A stretch of DNA of 64,000 nucleotides from positions 4,630 through 68,629 of the forward strand of contig CALDNN010000225.1 of assembly GCA_937915455.1 (NCBI GenBank), in the 5' to 3' direction. Positions 22,279-30,242 of the stretch are shown here, in pieces. Numbering within the stretch: position 1 is the stretch's first letter; each line of letters begins with the position of its first letter. Position numbers and translations under genes: made by a program. Source of the stretch: Pelethousia sp002409725. Lineage in GTDB: Bacteria > Bacillota > Clostridia > Christensenellales > CAG-138. The notes under the pieces are model-generated. The model made no database searches, had not been told where the DNA came from, and worked only from the letters and a program-made list of their open reading frames with translations.

Positions 22279-24006
22279 TCAACCCTCCGCAAAGCAATAG
22301 CCGTCCTTCCCCCGCTCCTTGACCAGGTAGAGCATGGCGTCCACCCGGGGGTAGAGGGTATCGAAATCCGTGCCCTGCTCGGGCACCATCGCCACCCCGG
22401 CGGAGAGGGAAAGACGGGCGTCGCATCCAATGCAGATCTCCCGTGCGCACACAAGCAGGCTTTGGGCCTTATCCTCCATCTCCTGCCGGGAAAGGCCCGG
22501 GCAATAGGCCACAAATTCATCCCCGCCCATGCGGCAAACGATGGCCAGATCGCCAAAGACGCTTAGCAGCAGGCGGCCCGTCTCCGTGATCACGACATCG
22601 CCCATTGCATGGCCCCAGGTATCGTTGATGCGCTTGAAGTTATCGAGGTCGCACATGATAAAGCCACCGCTGCCGCCCTCACGCAGGGTTTTGGCAAGGG
22701 CCGCCCGGATGCGCTCCAAGCCTGTCTGGCGGTTAAATACGCCGCTCTGTTCGTCGATCTCGGCCCGCTGGCGCAGCAGCTGCTCCCGCTGCTTGCGCGC
22801 CTCAATATCTATAATGGAAAGATAGCAGCAGATATCCCCGGTATCCTCCCGGCGGGCCAGGTGGTATTCCAGCCGGCACCACCGCATGACGCCCGCGCAG
22901 ATCCGCTGGTATTCCATGTGGCCGCTGGTCTCGCCCATCTCGAAGGTTTCCAACAGCCGTCCAGGGTGCAAAAAGCGGCGCAATTGCTGCTGGAATGCGG
23001 GCAAGATCAGGGTATCACAGACATTCTCCAGGCATTGAGAAACGCTGCGGCCCGCTTTGTTGCCGGTGTCCTCCAGCCATTGGATGCCGGCTGAATTGAG
23101 GGCGAGGCTGTCGTTGGTGAGGTTAATACGCAGGTTGTAGAGGGCGCTTTCCTCCAGCCTTTGCAGGCGGAGTTTGCTGACCCTCTCCTCCTGCTCCCGC
23201 TCTTTTTCGAGGGTGATATCCCGGAAATAGCCCATATCCCGCAGGGGTTGTCCAGCTTCATCGCAGATGGTTTCACCGCCGATCTCCACCCAGAGCGGAC
23301 GCCTGTCCCTATGCTCGAAGCGGAAATGGATCGGCCGCATGGGCAGTCTGCTATGCAGTTCTAGCCAAGCCAGGCGGAGACGCTCTTCGTTTTCCGCCAT
23401 GCCCGCGAACGCCAGGCCGACCTTGGCGGGGAAATCCTCGATGATCAGGTCGCCGCCGCCCTGGCGGGGATGGAGAAAATACCCGGGACTGGGGGAAGTA
23501 GGATCCTCCACGCACATAAGGCTCAGCCTGTGGCTCGTATGGTCGTACTCCCATATATTTAGCCCCGCCTGGCGCATCACGCCGCGGAACTGCCTGCTCA
23601 TCAACCAGGGCGGCTGCTCGGCCGTTTTGAGCCGGGTGATATCCGCTAAAACGCACAAAAGGCCGCCATCCCGCCGGCGGCTGCTTTTAAGGCTAAGCCA
23701 GCAGGCGCAGCCCTGCGCGGGCACGAGGCAAAAATCCGTATCCACAGCCACCTTGGCTCTATAAGCCGCACATAGCTGCTCCCTGCAAACGGCCAACGGC
23801 CCGCCGCGGGGATCGTCCGCGTTCAGGCCCGTTTGCAGGCCCTCGGCACTGCCGGCAAAGGGGGCCAGGGGGCCCGGGCAGAGAACCTTAAAGCAAAGCT
23901 TTCCCTCGGCAAAAGTGGCTTCGATGATGGCGACGGGGAGGCTGCTTGGCAGCGGATCCTTTTGTAGATCCGCCACTGTACAGTGATCGGTTGTAGGGAT
24001 GCTCAT
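22279..24006 (-). CDS. PAS-GGDEF protein, probable diguanylate cyclase
   Basis: 575 residues, no membrane segment. PAS/PAC-like sensor regions occupy most of residues 20-400 (for example FRFEHRDRRPLWVEIGGETI and a PAC-like MGYFRDITLEKE). The C-terminal GGDEF domain (about 410-575) has the intact active-site motif MGGDEF near residue 490 and the FDNFKRINDTWGHAMGDVV-like substrate region, so it should make c-di-GMP. The RxxD inhibitory site is absent. ATG at 24,006 with AGGAG upstream. mutY starts 31 bp downstream. Confidence 0.9.
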   Translation of the reverse strand: MSIPTTDHCTVADLQKDPLPSSLPVAIIEATFAEGKLCFKVLCPGPLAPFAGSAEGLQTGLNADDPRGGPLAVCREQLCAAYRAKVAVDTDFCLVPAQGCACWLSLKSSRRRDGGLLCVLADITRLKTAEQPPWLMSRQFRGVMRQAGLNIWEYDHTSHRLSLMCVEDPTSPSPGYFLHPRQGGGDLIIEDFPAKVGLAFAGMAENEERLRLAWLELHSRLPMRPIHFRFEHRDRRPLWVEIGGETICDEAGQPLRDMGYFRDITLEKEREQEERVSKLRLQRLEESALYNLRINLTNDSLALNSAGIQWLEDTGNKAGRSVSQCLENVCDTLILPAFQQQLRRFLHPGRLLETFEMGETSGHMEYQRICAGVMRWCRLEYHLARREDTGDICCYLSIIDIEARKQREQLLRQRAEIDEQSGVFNRQTGLERIRAALAKTLREGGSGGFIMCDLDNFKRINDTWGHAMGDVVITETGRLLLSVFGDLAIVCRMGGDEFVAYCPGLSRQEMEDKAQSLLVCAREICIGCDARLSLSAGVAMVPEQGTDFDTLYPRVDAMLYLVKERGKDGYCFAEG

Positions 24007-24198
24007 GTCGGTTTTTCTCCTGGGAAAGGGCAGGAAGAGTAGAAGAGGGGAACTGCTCCCCGTTTTTTTAATTATAACATGTACGCCGGCCAGAGGCTAG
24101 CCGCAGCCGCAAATTTTTACGAATGATGTAAATAAAGACAAAATAGGATATTTGCAGCCGCCACAGGCGCAGCCGATCGCTTCGCGTTTCTTTTCAAG
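24007..24198. other. Intergenic, no feature seen
   Basis: AT-rich spacer between the divergent GGDEF and mntP transcripts. It has no convincing small frame; it holds the upstream region of the GGDEF gene. Confidence 0.4.
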
Positions 24199-24227
24199 TT
24201 GCGGTTGCGGGCAAAAGATGATATGAT
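24199..24227 (+). promoter_or_regulatory. Sigma-A promoter of the mntP leader
   Basis: TTGCGG (24,199-24,204), 17-base spacer, TATGAT (24,222-24,227). The start would be near 24,234, just before the riboswitch. Confidence 0.55.
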
Positions 24228-24249
24228 GAACAAGCATATAATGCATGGA

Positions 24250-24346
24250 ACCGAATACCGTGAGGGAGTAGTTCGCGCGCGGGCGTGATATGTCAACATA
24301 CTGGCTTAACCGCCTGGCATATCTTAATAGGACGAGACTCATGTAT
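24250..24346 (+). ncRNA. yybP-ykoY (Mn2+) riboswitch
   Basis: The conserved pieces are present in order: ACCGTGAGGGAGTAG, then GTCAACATAC, and GGACGAGACTC closing the first stem. These are the metal-core strands of the yybP-ykoY class, which senses Mn2+. Downstream (24,353-24,405) the sequence can fold into AGCCGC/GCGGCT followed by GGGTCTTTTGTTTT; AGACTC of the aptamer can pair with GGGTCT, giving mutually exclusive folds. The next gene is the manganese exporter mntP, the usual partner. Confidence 0.85.
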
Positions 24347-24451
24347 AGAACTTCCGCAAGCCGCAGGCCGGCAGCGGATGGCGGCTGTACGGGGTCTTTT
24401 GTTTTATATGCAGTCATAACGATACAAAAGCGGAAGGGAATTTAGAAGATC

Positions 24452-25030
24452 ATGGGATTTGCGGAGTTGCTGCTGCTGGCAATGGGCCTATCGATGGACG
24501 CCTTTGCCGTATCGGTCTGCAAGGGGCTGAGCGTGAAGCGGATGCGCCTTAGGCATATGCTTTCCACCGGGCTGTGGTTTGGCGGCTTCCAGGCGCTGAT
24601 GCCCCTCTTGGGCTATCTGATGGGCACGACCTTTGAGCGCTATATCATTGCCGTGGATCATTGGGTGGTCTTCGCCCTGCTCACCCTGATCGGCGCAAAC
24701 ATGATCCGTGAAGCTTTTAGGCCGGGCGAGGATTGCGAGAGCGGGAATGGAGACGACGGCTTCGGCTGGAAGCCCATGCTGATGATGGCCCTGGCTACCA
24801 GCATCGACGCGCTGGCCGTGGGCATCACTTTTGCCCTGCTACCGGATGTAAACGTGCTTTGGGCTGTCTCCGTGATCGGCATCACCACCTTTATTTTGTG
24901 CGCGGTGGGCGTAGGGGCCGGGCGCACGCTCGGCTCCAGGTACTCCAGCAAGGCCGGGCTGGCCGGCGGCGTAATCCTGTTCCTCATCGGTTTGAACATA
25001 TTGCTGGAACACCTGGGCATTCTGGCATAA
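24452..25030 (+). CDS. mntP: Manganese efflux pump MntP
   Basis: A 192-residue membrane protein with six predicted helices. The two repeated half-motifs with conserved Asp, GLSMDAFAVS (near residue 15) and ATSIDALAVG (near 116), form the proposed Mn2+ path. It exports excess Mn2+ across the cell membrane. The yybP-ykoY riboswitch in its leader means expression should rise with Mn2+. The ribosome-binding site is weak (GAAGGG about 18 bases upstream), which could add translational control. Confidence 0.95.
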   Translation: MGFAELLLLAMGLSMDAFAVSVCKGLSVKRMRLRHMLSTGLWFGGFQALMPLLGYLMGTTFERYIIAVDHWVVFALLTLIGANMIREAFRPGEDCESGNGDDGFGWKPMLMMALATSIDALAVGITFALLPDVNVLWAVSVIGITTFILCAVGVGAGRTLGSRYSSKAGLAGGVILFLIGLNILLEHLGILA

Positions 25031-25036
25031 ATATAA

Positions 25037-25252
25037 AAAGCGGCACGTGCGTGCCGCTTCAACGTGTCAAAAAAGTGGCTATAGCCACTTTTTTGAGTTT
25101 ACAGGGTTTGCTTGTGCCTGGGGGCACGGCCAGCAAACCCTGCAGGGAAACCCTTGCTACGCAAGGTCTTTCGCCGCCACCGCTCCTGTCGCTGGCGGCG
25201 AATAGAGCCTCCGGGGGCTACGGCCCCCGAACCCCTAAGGGCTTTTTTAACG
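25037..25252. repeat. Array of five to six hairpins downstream of mntP
   Basis: Consecutive inverted repeats: AAGCGGCACG/CGTGCCGCTT region (25,040-25,060); AAAAAGTGGCTA/TAGCCACTTTTT (about 25,069-25,092), a bidirectional terminator; CAGGGTTTGCT/AGCAAACCCTG enclosing GTGCC/GGCAC (about 25,101-25,141); CGCCGCCA/TGGCGGCG (about 25,172-25,200); CGGGGGC/GCCCCCG (about 25,212-25,230); and CCC-TAA-GGG followed by six Ts (25,233-25,248). The first two end mntP and the opposing crp-type transcript; the rest look like a dispersed structured repeat. Confidence 0.6.
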
Positions 25253-25253
25253 C

Positions 25254-25937
25254 TTAAAAATCCGTGTGCTCCAGCAGCTCGAAATGGTTTTTATGAAAGC
25301 TGAGCACGCCCTCGTTTTGCAGCTTGGACAGCTCGCTGGAAAGGGCGCTGCGGTCTACCGTCAGATAATCGGCCAGCTGCTTGCGGCTAAAGGGGATTTC
25401 AAATGCCGCACGCCTCTGGCGCATGGCCTCGGCCGATAGGTAGGAGAGGACTTTCTGCCGGGTGGTGCGCTGGCCCATGTGGGTTAGCTTTTCGTTAAAA
25501 TCGAGGTTTTTGGCTGCCAGCACTGAGAGCAGGTTGCGGATCACCCGCTGGTGGAAGGCGCAGCCGCTCGGGCAGGTGGTGAGCACGCGGCGCACGTCGA
25601 GCAGCATCGCCGTCACCGGCGTATCCGCCACGATGCCCACATTCAGAACCGCCCCCGGCGTGCAGGCAAAGGATTCCGCAAAGAGCTGGCCGGGATGCAG
25701 GCGGGTGACGATGTGCCGGTCGCCCCAGAAGCTTTCGTGTACCACAAAGGCGTTGCCTGCAAGCAATATGCCCATGCTCTCGGCCCGCTCACCCGCGTGA
25801 AAGATGTATTCGCCCTTGCGGCGTTGCAGCTTGCGCGCACCCAGGCAGCCCAGCATGGCCTCCGCCTCACCGGCCTCCACGCCCGCAAAGAGGCCGCAGG
25901 CTTTGATGACATCCAGATATTCCTTCATACTTTTCAT
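25254..25937 (-). CDS. Crp/Fnr family regulator, HcpR-like
   Basis: 227 residues: an N-terminal cyclic-nucleotide-binding-type sensor domain (about 10-130) and a C-terminal Crp winged helix (SRKQLADYLTVDRSALSSELSKLQNEG, about 170-215). It is divergently oriented, 79 bp from a ferredoxin-like gene and hcp. In anaerobes HcpR regulators respond to nitric oxide and activate hcp, so this is the probable role. The N-terminus has no Fnr-type Cys cluster; several Cys (CLGARK, CPSGCAF) occur. Start at 25,937 or 25,928; upstream frame residues are antisense. Confidence 0.85.
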   Translation of the reverse strand: MKSMKEYLDVIKACGLFAGVEAGEAEAMLGCLGARKLQRRKGEYIFHAGERAESMGILLAGNAFVVHESFWGDRHIVTRLHPGQLFAESFACTPGAVLNVGIVADTPVTAMLLDVRRVLTTCPSGCAFHQRVIRNLLSVLAAKNLDFNEKLTHMGQRTTRQKVLSYLSAEAMRQRRAAFEIPFSRKQLADYLTVDRSALSSELSKLQNEGVLSFHKNHFELLEHTDF

Positions 25938-25942
25938 GATCC

Positions 25943-25956
25943 GTTGGAAATACAAC
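25943..25956. promoter_or_regulatory. Candidate HcpR operator GTTG-N6-CAAC
   Basis: GTTGGAAATACAAC in the intergenic region shared by the regulator gene and the ferredoxin-hcp unit. Its ends are inverted repeats and the sequence suits a Crp/Fnr-type dimer. An ATTGTAATATAG stretch follows at about 25,972 and may hold the -10 region of the hcp side. Confidence 0.4.
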
Positions 25957-26016
25957 AGACTCCTTATCTCAATTGTAATATAGTAAGGCCGTAAAAGCAA
26001 GAAGGAGGACGGCATT

Positions 26017-26718
26017 ATGTTAAGAAGGATCATTGAGATAGATGAAGAAAAATGTAACGGCTGCGGCGCTTGCGCGGCTGCCTGCCACGAGGGGGCCATC
26101 GCGATGGTAAACGGCAAGGCCAAGCTGATGCGCGATGATTATTGCGACGGATTGGGCGACTGCCTGCCCGCCTGCCCGGTAAACGCCATCTCCTTTGTGG
26201 AGCGGGAGGCCGCCGCTTATGACGAGGCCGCCGTAAAGGCGAACCAAGCCGCCAAGGCACAGGCCCGCGGTTCCGCACCCTGCGGCTGCCCCGGCACCCG
26301 GGCTAAGGCCATCCAGCGCACGGCGGCGCCCGCCCAAGGCTCGGCCGAGGTGGAGAGTCAGCTCTCCCAATGGCCGGTGCAGATCAAGCTGGCGCCGGTG
26401 CGCGCGCCCTACTTCAACGGCGCGAACCTGCTCGTCGCCGCGGATTGCACGGCCTTTGCCTATGGCGATTTCCACAACCGTTTCATCCGCAATCACGCGA
26501 CCCTCATCGGCTGCCCCAAGCTGGACGCCGTGGATTATGCCGAGAAGCTTACAGAGATCATCCGCCAAAATGAGATCAAAAGCCTCACCATCGCCCGCAT
26601 GGAGGTGCCCTGCTGCGGCGGCCTGGAGGCCGCTGCCAAGCAAGCTTTGCAAAACAGCGGCAAGTTCATCCCATGGCAGGTGGTTACAATCTCCACGGAC
26701 GGGCGGATTCTGGACTAA
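26017..26718 (+). CDS. 4Fe-4S ferredoxin-type protein encoded with Hcp
   Basis: 233 residues. The N-terminal ferredoxin domain has C13, C16, C19, C23 and a second set C43, C49, C53 (CDGLGDCLPACPVNAI). A middle linker is followed by CGC (near 88-90) and a C-terminal domain with VPCCGG (near 203). Proteins of this type lie directly before hcp in many Clostridia and probably supply electrons to it. GGAGG lies 8 bases before the ATG; hcp starts 30 bp downstream. Confidence 0.88.
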   Translation: MLRRIIEIDEEKCNGCGACAAACHEGAIAMVNGKAKLMRDDYCDGLGDCLPACPVNAISFVEREAAAYDEAAVKANQAAKAQARGSAPCGCPGTRAKAIQRTAAPAQGSAEVESQLSQWPVQIKLAPVRAPYFNGANLLVAADCTAFAYGDFHNRFIRNHATLIGCPKLDAVDYAEKLTEIIRQNEIKSLTIARMEVPCCGGLEAAAKQALQNSGKFIPWQVVTISTDGRILD

Positions 26719-26748
26719 CTAAAAATAGAATAAACAGGAGGAAAAGCC

Positions 26749-28308
26749 ATGACGAAGGAGATGTTTTGTTTCCAATGCGAACAGACGGCGGGCCAGGTCG
26801 GCTGCCAGGGGAAAGCGGGGGTCTGTGGCAAAAAATCCGCCACCGCCGGCATGCAGGATAAACTCACCGGCGCGATGATCGGCCTGGCGCGGGCGGCCAA
26901 GAACGCCCAACCCGGCGCCTCTACCCACAAGGCCGTGATCGAGGGCCTCTTCATGACCGTGACCAACGTCAGCTTCGACGACGAGGCGCTCTCGCGGCAC
27001 ATCGGGGTGATCGAGGGCGAAAAGCAGGCCCTGGGCGGCGGCGCAGATTACGACCTGAACCTGATATGGGAGGGCGACGAGGATGTGCGCTCCCTCAAAT
27101 CCCTGATCCTTTTCGGCCTGCGCGGCATGGCCGCCTATGCCGAACACGCCCTGGTGCTGGGCTATACGGACGAGGCTGTGAACGCCTTCTTCTACGAGGC
27201 CTTGCGCGCCATCGGCGAGGATTGGGGCATGGCGGAGCTGCTGCCCCTGGTGCTCAAGGTGGGCGAGGTCAACCTGAAATGTATGGCCCTGCTCGACCGA
27301 GCCAATACGGAAACCTACGGCGCGCCCACGCCCACCGCCGTGCCGCTCACCGTGGAGAAGGGTCCCTTCATCGTGATCAGCGGGCACGACCTGCTGGACT
27401 TGAAGCTGCTGCTCGAGCAGACCAAGGATAAGGGCATCAACATCTATACCCACGGCGAAATGCTGCCCGCCCACGCCTATCCCAAGCTTAAGGCCTATCC
27501 CCACCTCAAGGGCAACTTTGGCACGGCCTGGCAGAACCAGCAAAAGGAATTTGCCAATATCCCCGGCGCTGTGCTCTTTACCACCAATTGCCTCATGCCC
27601 CCCAAAGAGAGCTATGCGGATCGGGTCTTCGCCACCGGCGTGGTGGCCTTCCCCGGCCTTATCCACATCGGCGAGGCGCGGGATTTCACGCCCGTGATCG
27701 AAAAGGCCCTGGCCCTTAGCGGCTACGCCGAGGATACCGCTTTCACCGGCATCAACGGCGGCAAGGAGGTTACCACCGGCTTTGGGCACGACGCAGTCCT
27801 CGGCGTAGCGGATCAGGTGATAGCTGCAGTCAAGGCGGGCGCGATCCGCCACTTCTTCCTGGTAGGGGGCTGTGATGGCGCCAAGCCCGGCCGTAATTAT
27901 TACACCCGGTTCGTGGAGCAGACCCCGGCCGATACCCTGGTGCTCACCGTAGCCTGTGGCAAATATCGCTTCAACGACCTGGATCTGGGCATGATCGGCG
28001 GCCTGCCGCGCCTGCTCGATATGGGCCAATGTAACGACGCCTACAGCGCTATCCAGGTGGCCCTGGCACTGGCCAAGGCATTTGATTGCAGCGTGAACGA
28101 ACTGCCCCTTTCCATGGTACTATCCTGGTATGAACAAAAGGCGGTCTGTATCCTGCTCACGCTGCTTTACCTGGGTGTGAAGAATATCCGCCTTGGGCCC
28201 ACCCTGCCCGCTTTCGTTTCCCCCAATGTGCTGTCCTTCCTGGTAGAAAACTACGGCATTGCGCCCATCACCACCCCCGAAAAAGACCTCGCGGAGCTGC
28301 TCAAATAA
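26749..28308 (+). CDS. hcp: Hybrid cluster protein (hydroxylamine reductase / NO-linked S-nitrosylase)
   Basis: 519 residues, class III (short) Hcp. The N-terminal CFQCEQTAGQVGC...C motif (C7, C10, C19, C26) binds the first Fe-S cluster. The hybrid-cluster ligands follow in GHD (near 208), TTNCLMPP (near 284), GGCDGAKPGR (near 372), VLTVACGKYRFN (near 400). It reduces hydroxylamine in vitro and handles nitric oxide stress in vivo. It is co-transcribed with the ferredoxin-like gene under the divergent HcpR-like regulator. AGGAGG ribosome-binding site. Confidence 0.96.
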   Translation: MTKEMFCFQCEQTAGQVGCQGKAGVCGKKSATAGMQDKLTGAMIGLARAAKNAQPGASTHKAVIEGLFMTVTNVSFDDEALSRHIGVIEGEKQALGGGADYDLNLIWEGDEDVRSLKSLILFGLRGMAAYAEHALVLGYTDEAVNAFFYEALRAIGEDWGMAELLPLVLKVGEVNLKCMALLDRANTETYGAPTPTAVPLTVEKGPFIVISGHDLLDLKLLLEQTKDKGINIYTHGEMLPAHAYPKLKAYPHLKGNFGTAWQNQQKEFANIPGAVLFTTNCLMPPKESYADRVFATGVVAFPGLIHIGEARDFTPVIEKALALSGYAEDTAFTGINGGKEVTTGFGHDAVLGVADQVIAAVKAGAIRHFFLVGGCDGAKPGRNYYTRFVEQTPADTLVLTVACGKYRFNDLDLGMIGGLPRLLDMGQCNDAYSAIQVALALAKAFDCSVNELPLSMVLSWYEQKAVCILLTLLYLGVKNIRLGPTLPAFVSPNVLSFLVENYGIAPITTPEKDLAELLK

Positions 28309-28320
28309 GCCGCTCTCCCC

Positions 28321-28351
28321 CAAACCGGCCCGCCCTATGCTGGCCGGTTTT
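28321..28351 (+). terminator. Intrinsic terminator of hcp
   Basis: AACCGGCC (28,323-28,330) with GGCCGGTT (28,342-28,349), followed by TT. Confidence 0.75.
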
Positions 28352-28380
28352 GCTGTGCATGGCCTCATCTTATATAAATT

Positions 28381-28410
28381 GTTGACAAATCAACATTCAG
28401 ACTCTATAAT
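28381..28410 (+). promoter_or_regulatory. Promoter with overlapping operator for the marR-degV unit
   Basis: TTGACA (28,382-28,387), 17-base spacer, TATAAT (28,405-28,410): a consensus promoter. The palindrome GTTGA-CAAA-TCAAC (28,381-28,394) covers the -35 box, so binding there, probably by the MarR protein itself, would block transcription. Confidence 0.7.
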
Positions 28411-28449
28411 CACAAAAGTGCCGCTTGACGGGCGGGAAAGGAGAGGCGC

Positions 28450-28899
28450 ATGGAGGAACGGTTCGAGGCCTTTGTGGGGCTGATCACGCAGATCTATAAA
28501 AGCATACAGAAAATCAAGGGCCTGGAGATGACGGAGCAGGGCCTGCGGGGCAACCATACGATGTGCCTTTACAACTTGGGCCGCCATCCCGATGGGCTAA
28601 CCTGCGCGCAGCTCACCACCCTTTGCGAGGAAGACAAGGCGGCCATCTCCCGCACACTGGCCGAGCTGGAAACACGGGGCTATGTGCGCCGCGAAGCGCC
28701 GGCGGGCAGCGGGAAGTACCGCGCCAAGCTCTTGCTTACGGAAAAGGGGCAGGTGGTGGCCCGCTTCATCCGGAAACGGGCGGAAAGCATCGTCGAGCAA
28801 GGCGGCGAGGGCCTCACCGACAGCCAGCGCGAGAGCCTATACGCCTCGCTTTTGCTGATCTCACAAAACCTTCAAAGCCTGCCGGACGAAAACGACTGA
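28450..28899 (+). CDS. MarR family transcriptional regulator
   Basis: 149 residues with the MarR winged helix: helix-turn-helix GLTCAQLTTLCEEDKAAISRTLAELETRGYV (about 50-80) and wing REAPAGSGKYRAKLLLTEKG. It probably acts as a dimeric repressor released by a small ligand. The palindrome over its own promoter suggests autoregulation. A DegV gene follows 38 bp downstream in the same unit, so the ligand may be a fatty acid, as in FabT-type MarR proteins; this is inference. Confidence 0.92.
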   Translation: MEERFEAFVGLITQIYKSIQKIKGLEMTEQGLRGNHTMCLYNLGRHPDGLTCAQLTTLCEEDKAAISRTLAELETRGYVRREAPAGSGKYRAKLLLTEKGQVVARFIRKRAESIVEQGGEGLTDSQRESLYASLLLISQNLQSLPDEND

Positions 28900-28937
28900 A
28901 TTATCTATATCTAAAATAAATTAAAGAGAGGAAGAAT

Positions 28938-29786
28938 ATGACAGTCAAGTTTGTGATCTGTTCCACCGCGGATTTTCCCTACCAGGAGGCGCGGGAGCGG
29001 GATATAACCCTACTGCCCCTGCACATCACTTTTGGCGAAACATCCTACCGGGACGTGCTGGATATCAGCCACAGGGAATTTTACGAAAAACTGATCGAGA
29101 GCGACGAATTGCCCAAGACCAGCCAGGTGCCGCCGGTGGATTTTGAGGCGGCCTTCCGCCGCATTATTGAGGCGGGGGATACGCCCATCGCCGTTACCAT
29201 TTCGGAAAAGCTCTCCGGCACGGCCCAAAGCGCGCAGATTGCGGCCAAGGAATTCCCGGGCCGTGTCTTCACCGTGGATAGCGATAGCGCCTGCATCGGC
29301 GAGCAGGTGCTGATCCGCTACGGCCTTCTACTGGCGGAGCAGGGCTTAGAAGCAGCCGCCATTGTGGAAAAGCTGGAAGAAGCCAAGCGGGAGGTTCACG
29401 TGATCGCCCTGCTGGATACCCTAGAGTATTTGAAAAAGGGGGGCCGGATCTCCGCAGCCACGGCCTTTGCCGGGGGGCTATTGTCTATCAAGCCGGTGGT
29501 GGCCGTAGAAGAGGGGGAGATTCGACTCATCGGCAAGGCACGGGGCTCCAAGCAGGGCAACAACCTGCTGCGTGAGATGATACAAAAGAGCGGCGGTATC
29601 GATTTTTCCCGCCCCTTCCTGCTGGCCTATTCCGGCCTTGACGATACCATGCTGCAAAAATACATCAGCGACAGCAAGGAACTATGGGAGGATCGGGCGG
29701 AACGGCTGCCCATCTGCACCATCGGCAGCACCATCGGTACCCACGCCGGTCCCGGCGCTGTGGCCCTGGCCTATTTTGCGCCATAA
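28938..29786 (+). CDS. DegV family (fatty-acid-binding) protein
   Basis: 282 residues, third DegV protein in the window. Motifs: ICSTADFPY (N-terminal; DegV proteins usually have DS.CD here, so the start is altered), ISEKLSGTAQSA for the fatty-acid carboxylate, LEYLKKGGRIS, and a C-terminal IGTHAGPGAVALAYF. It lies directly after a marR gene and before a bidirectional terminator. GAGAGG precedes the ATG. Likely FakB-like fatty-acid carrier. Confidence 0.92.
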   Translation: MTVKFVICSTADFPYQEARERDITLLPLHITFGETSYRDVLDISHREFYEKLIESDELPKTSQVPPVDFEAAFRRIIEAGDTPIAVTISEKLSGTAQSAQIAAKEFPGRVFTVDSDSACIGEQVLIRYGLLLAEQGLEAAAIVEKLEEAKREVHVIALLDTLEYLKKGGRISAATAFAGGLLSIKPVVAVEEGEIRLIGKARGSKQGNNLLREMIQKSGGIDFSRPFLLAYSGLDDTMLQKYISDSKELWEDRAERLPICTIGSTIGTHAGPGAVALAYFAP

Positions 29787-29806
29787 GGTTGAGGATTGGC
29801 GAATAT

Positions 29807-29848
29807 AAAAGGCCCCGCGCCCTCCCTTGGAGGAACGTGGGGCCTTTT
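29807..29848. terminator. Bidirectional intrinsic terminator
   Basis: AAAAGGCCCC (29,807-29,816) with GGGGCCTTTT (29,839-29,848). It separates the DegV gene from the convergent small gene at 29,859. Confidence 0.85.
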
Positions 29849-29858
29849 GCACAGCGCG

Positions 29859-30017
29859 CTAAGATAGGCACGTGGGTGGTTCGACGGCCAGGGTCGCCAG
29901 GGTATCCCCCAGTTGTGTAAAAAGCAGAGACAAAAACTCAACTTCCTCACGGGAGCGGTCCTGGGCGATGGCAATGGCCATAGCCGTAACCGCAGCGGCC
30001 CATTCGCAGGACGTCAT
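29859..30017 (-). CDS. Small protein, DUF6774-like
   Basis: 52 residues from ATG 30,017 with GAGGTGAT 5-12 bases upstream. The sequence MTSCEWAAAVTAMAIAIAQD and LSLLFTQLGDTLATLAVEPP matches the pattern of the short clostridial DUF6774 proteins (SCE...A..A.AIA...., L...F.QLGDTLATIA). Function unknown. It ends at the bidirectional terminator. It was missed as a frame above 60 codons. Confidence 0.75.
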   Translation of the reverse strand: MTSCEWAAAVTAMAIAIAQDRSREEVEFLSLLFTQLGDTLATLAVEPPTCLS

Positions 30018-30029
30018 AATATCACCTCT

Positions 30030-30242
30030 GCCTACAATATACGCAGGCCGTGCTCCAAAAGCGCCGAATCAGTCGTGCGCATCCTGCGCCGGCGCGCCAA
30101 GGGCTATACGGCGAGTAATACCATCGTTCTTTACAACGAAGCCGCGCAGCGGATCATCCTGGATAATCTCGAGGCGATCTTAAGGGGGAAGGTAAGGGGG
30201 ACAGAACAAAAAACGCGGGGATCAATCATCCCCGCGCAGTAG
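30030..30242 (+). pseudogene. Possible 5'-truncated small gene
   Basis: The plus strand reads plausible protein with GC-ending codons (SAESVVRILRRRAKGYTASN, then TIVLYNEAAQRIILDNLEAI) but no ATG/GTG/TTG start with a ribosome-binding site precedes it. In the 5' direction it runs into the antisense of the DUF6774-like gene. Its last codons overlap the terminator of the opposite gene. Probably a fragment. Confidence 0.3.
30207..30236 (-). terminator. Intrinsic terminator overlapping the end of a small gene
   Basis: CGCGGGGAT (30,214-30,222) with ATCCCCGCG (30,228-30,236), followed on the minus strand by six Ts. The stop codon of the small gene lies at the loop. Confidence 0.85.

Noticed and set aside
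26719..28029. 436-codon open frame antisense to hcp
   Set aside because: Mirror frame of a well-supported hcp gene; no ribosome-binding site or domain.
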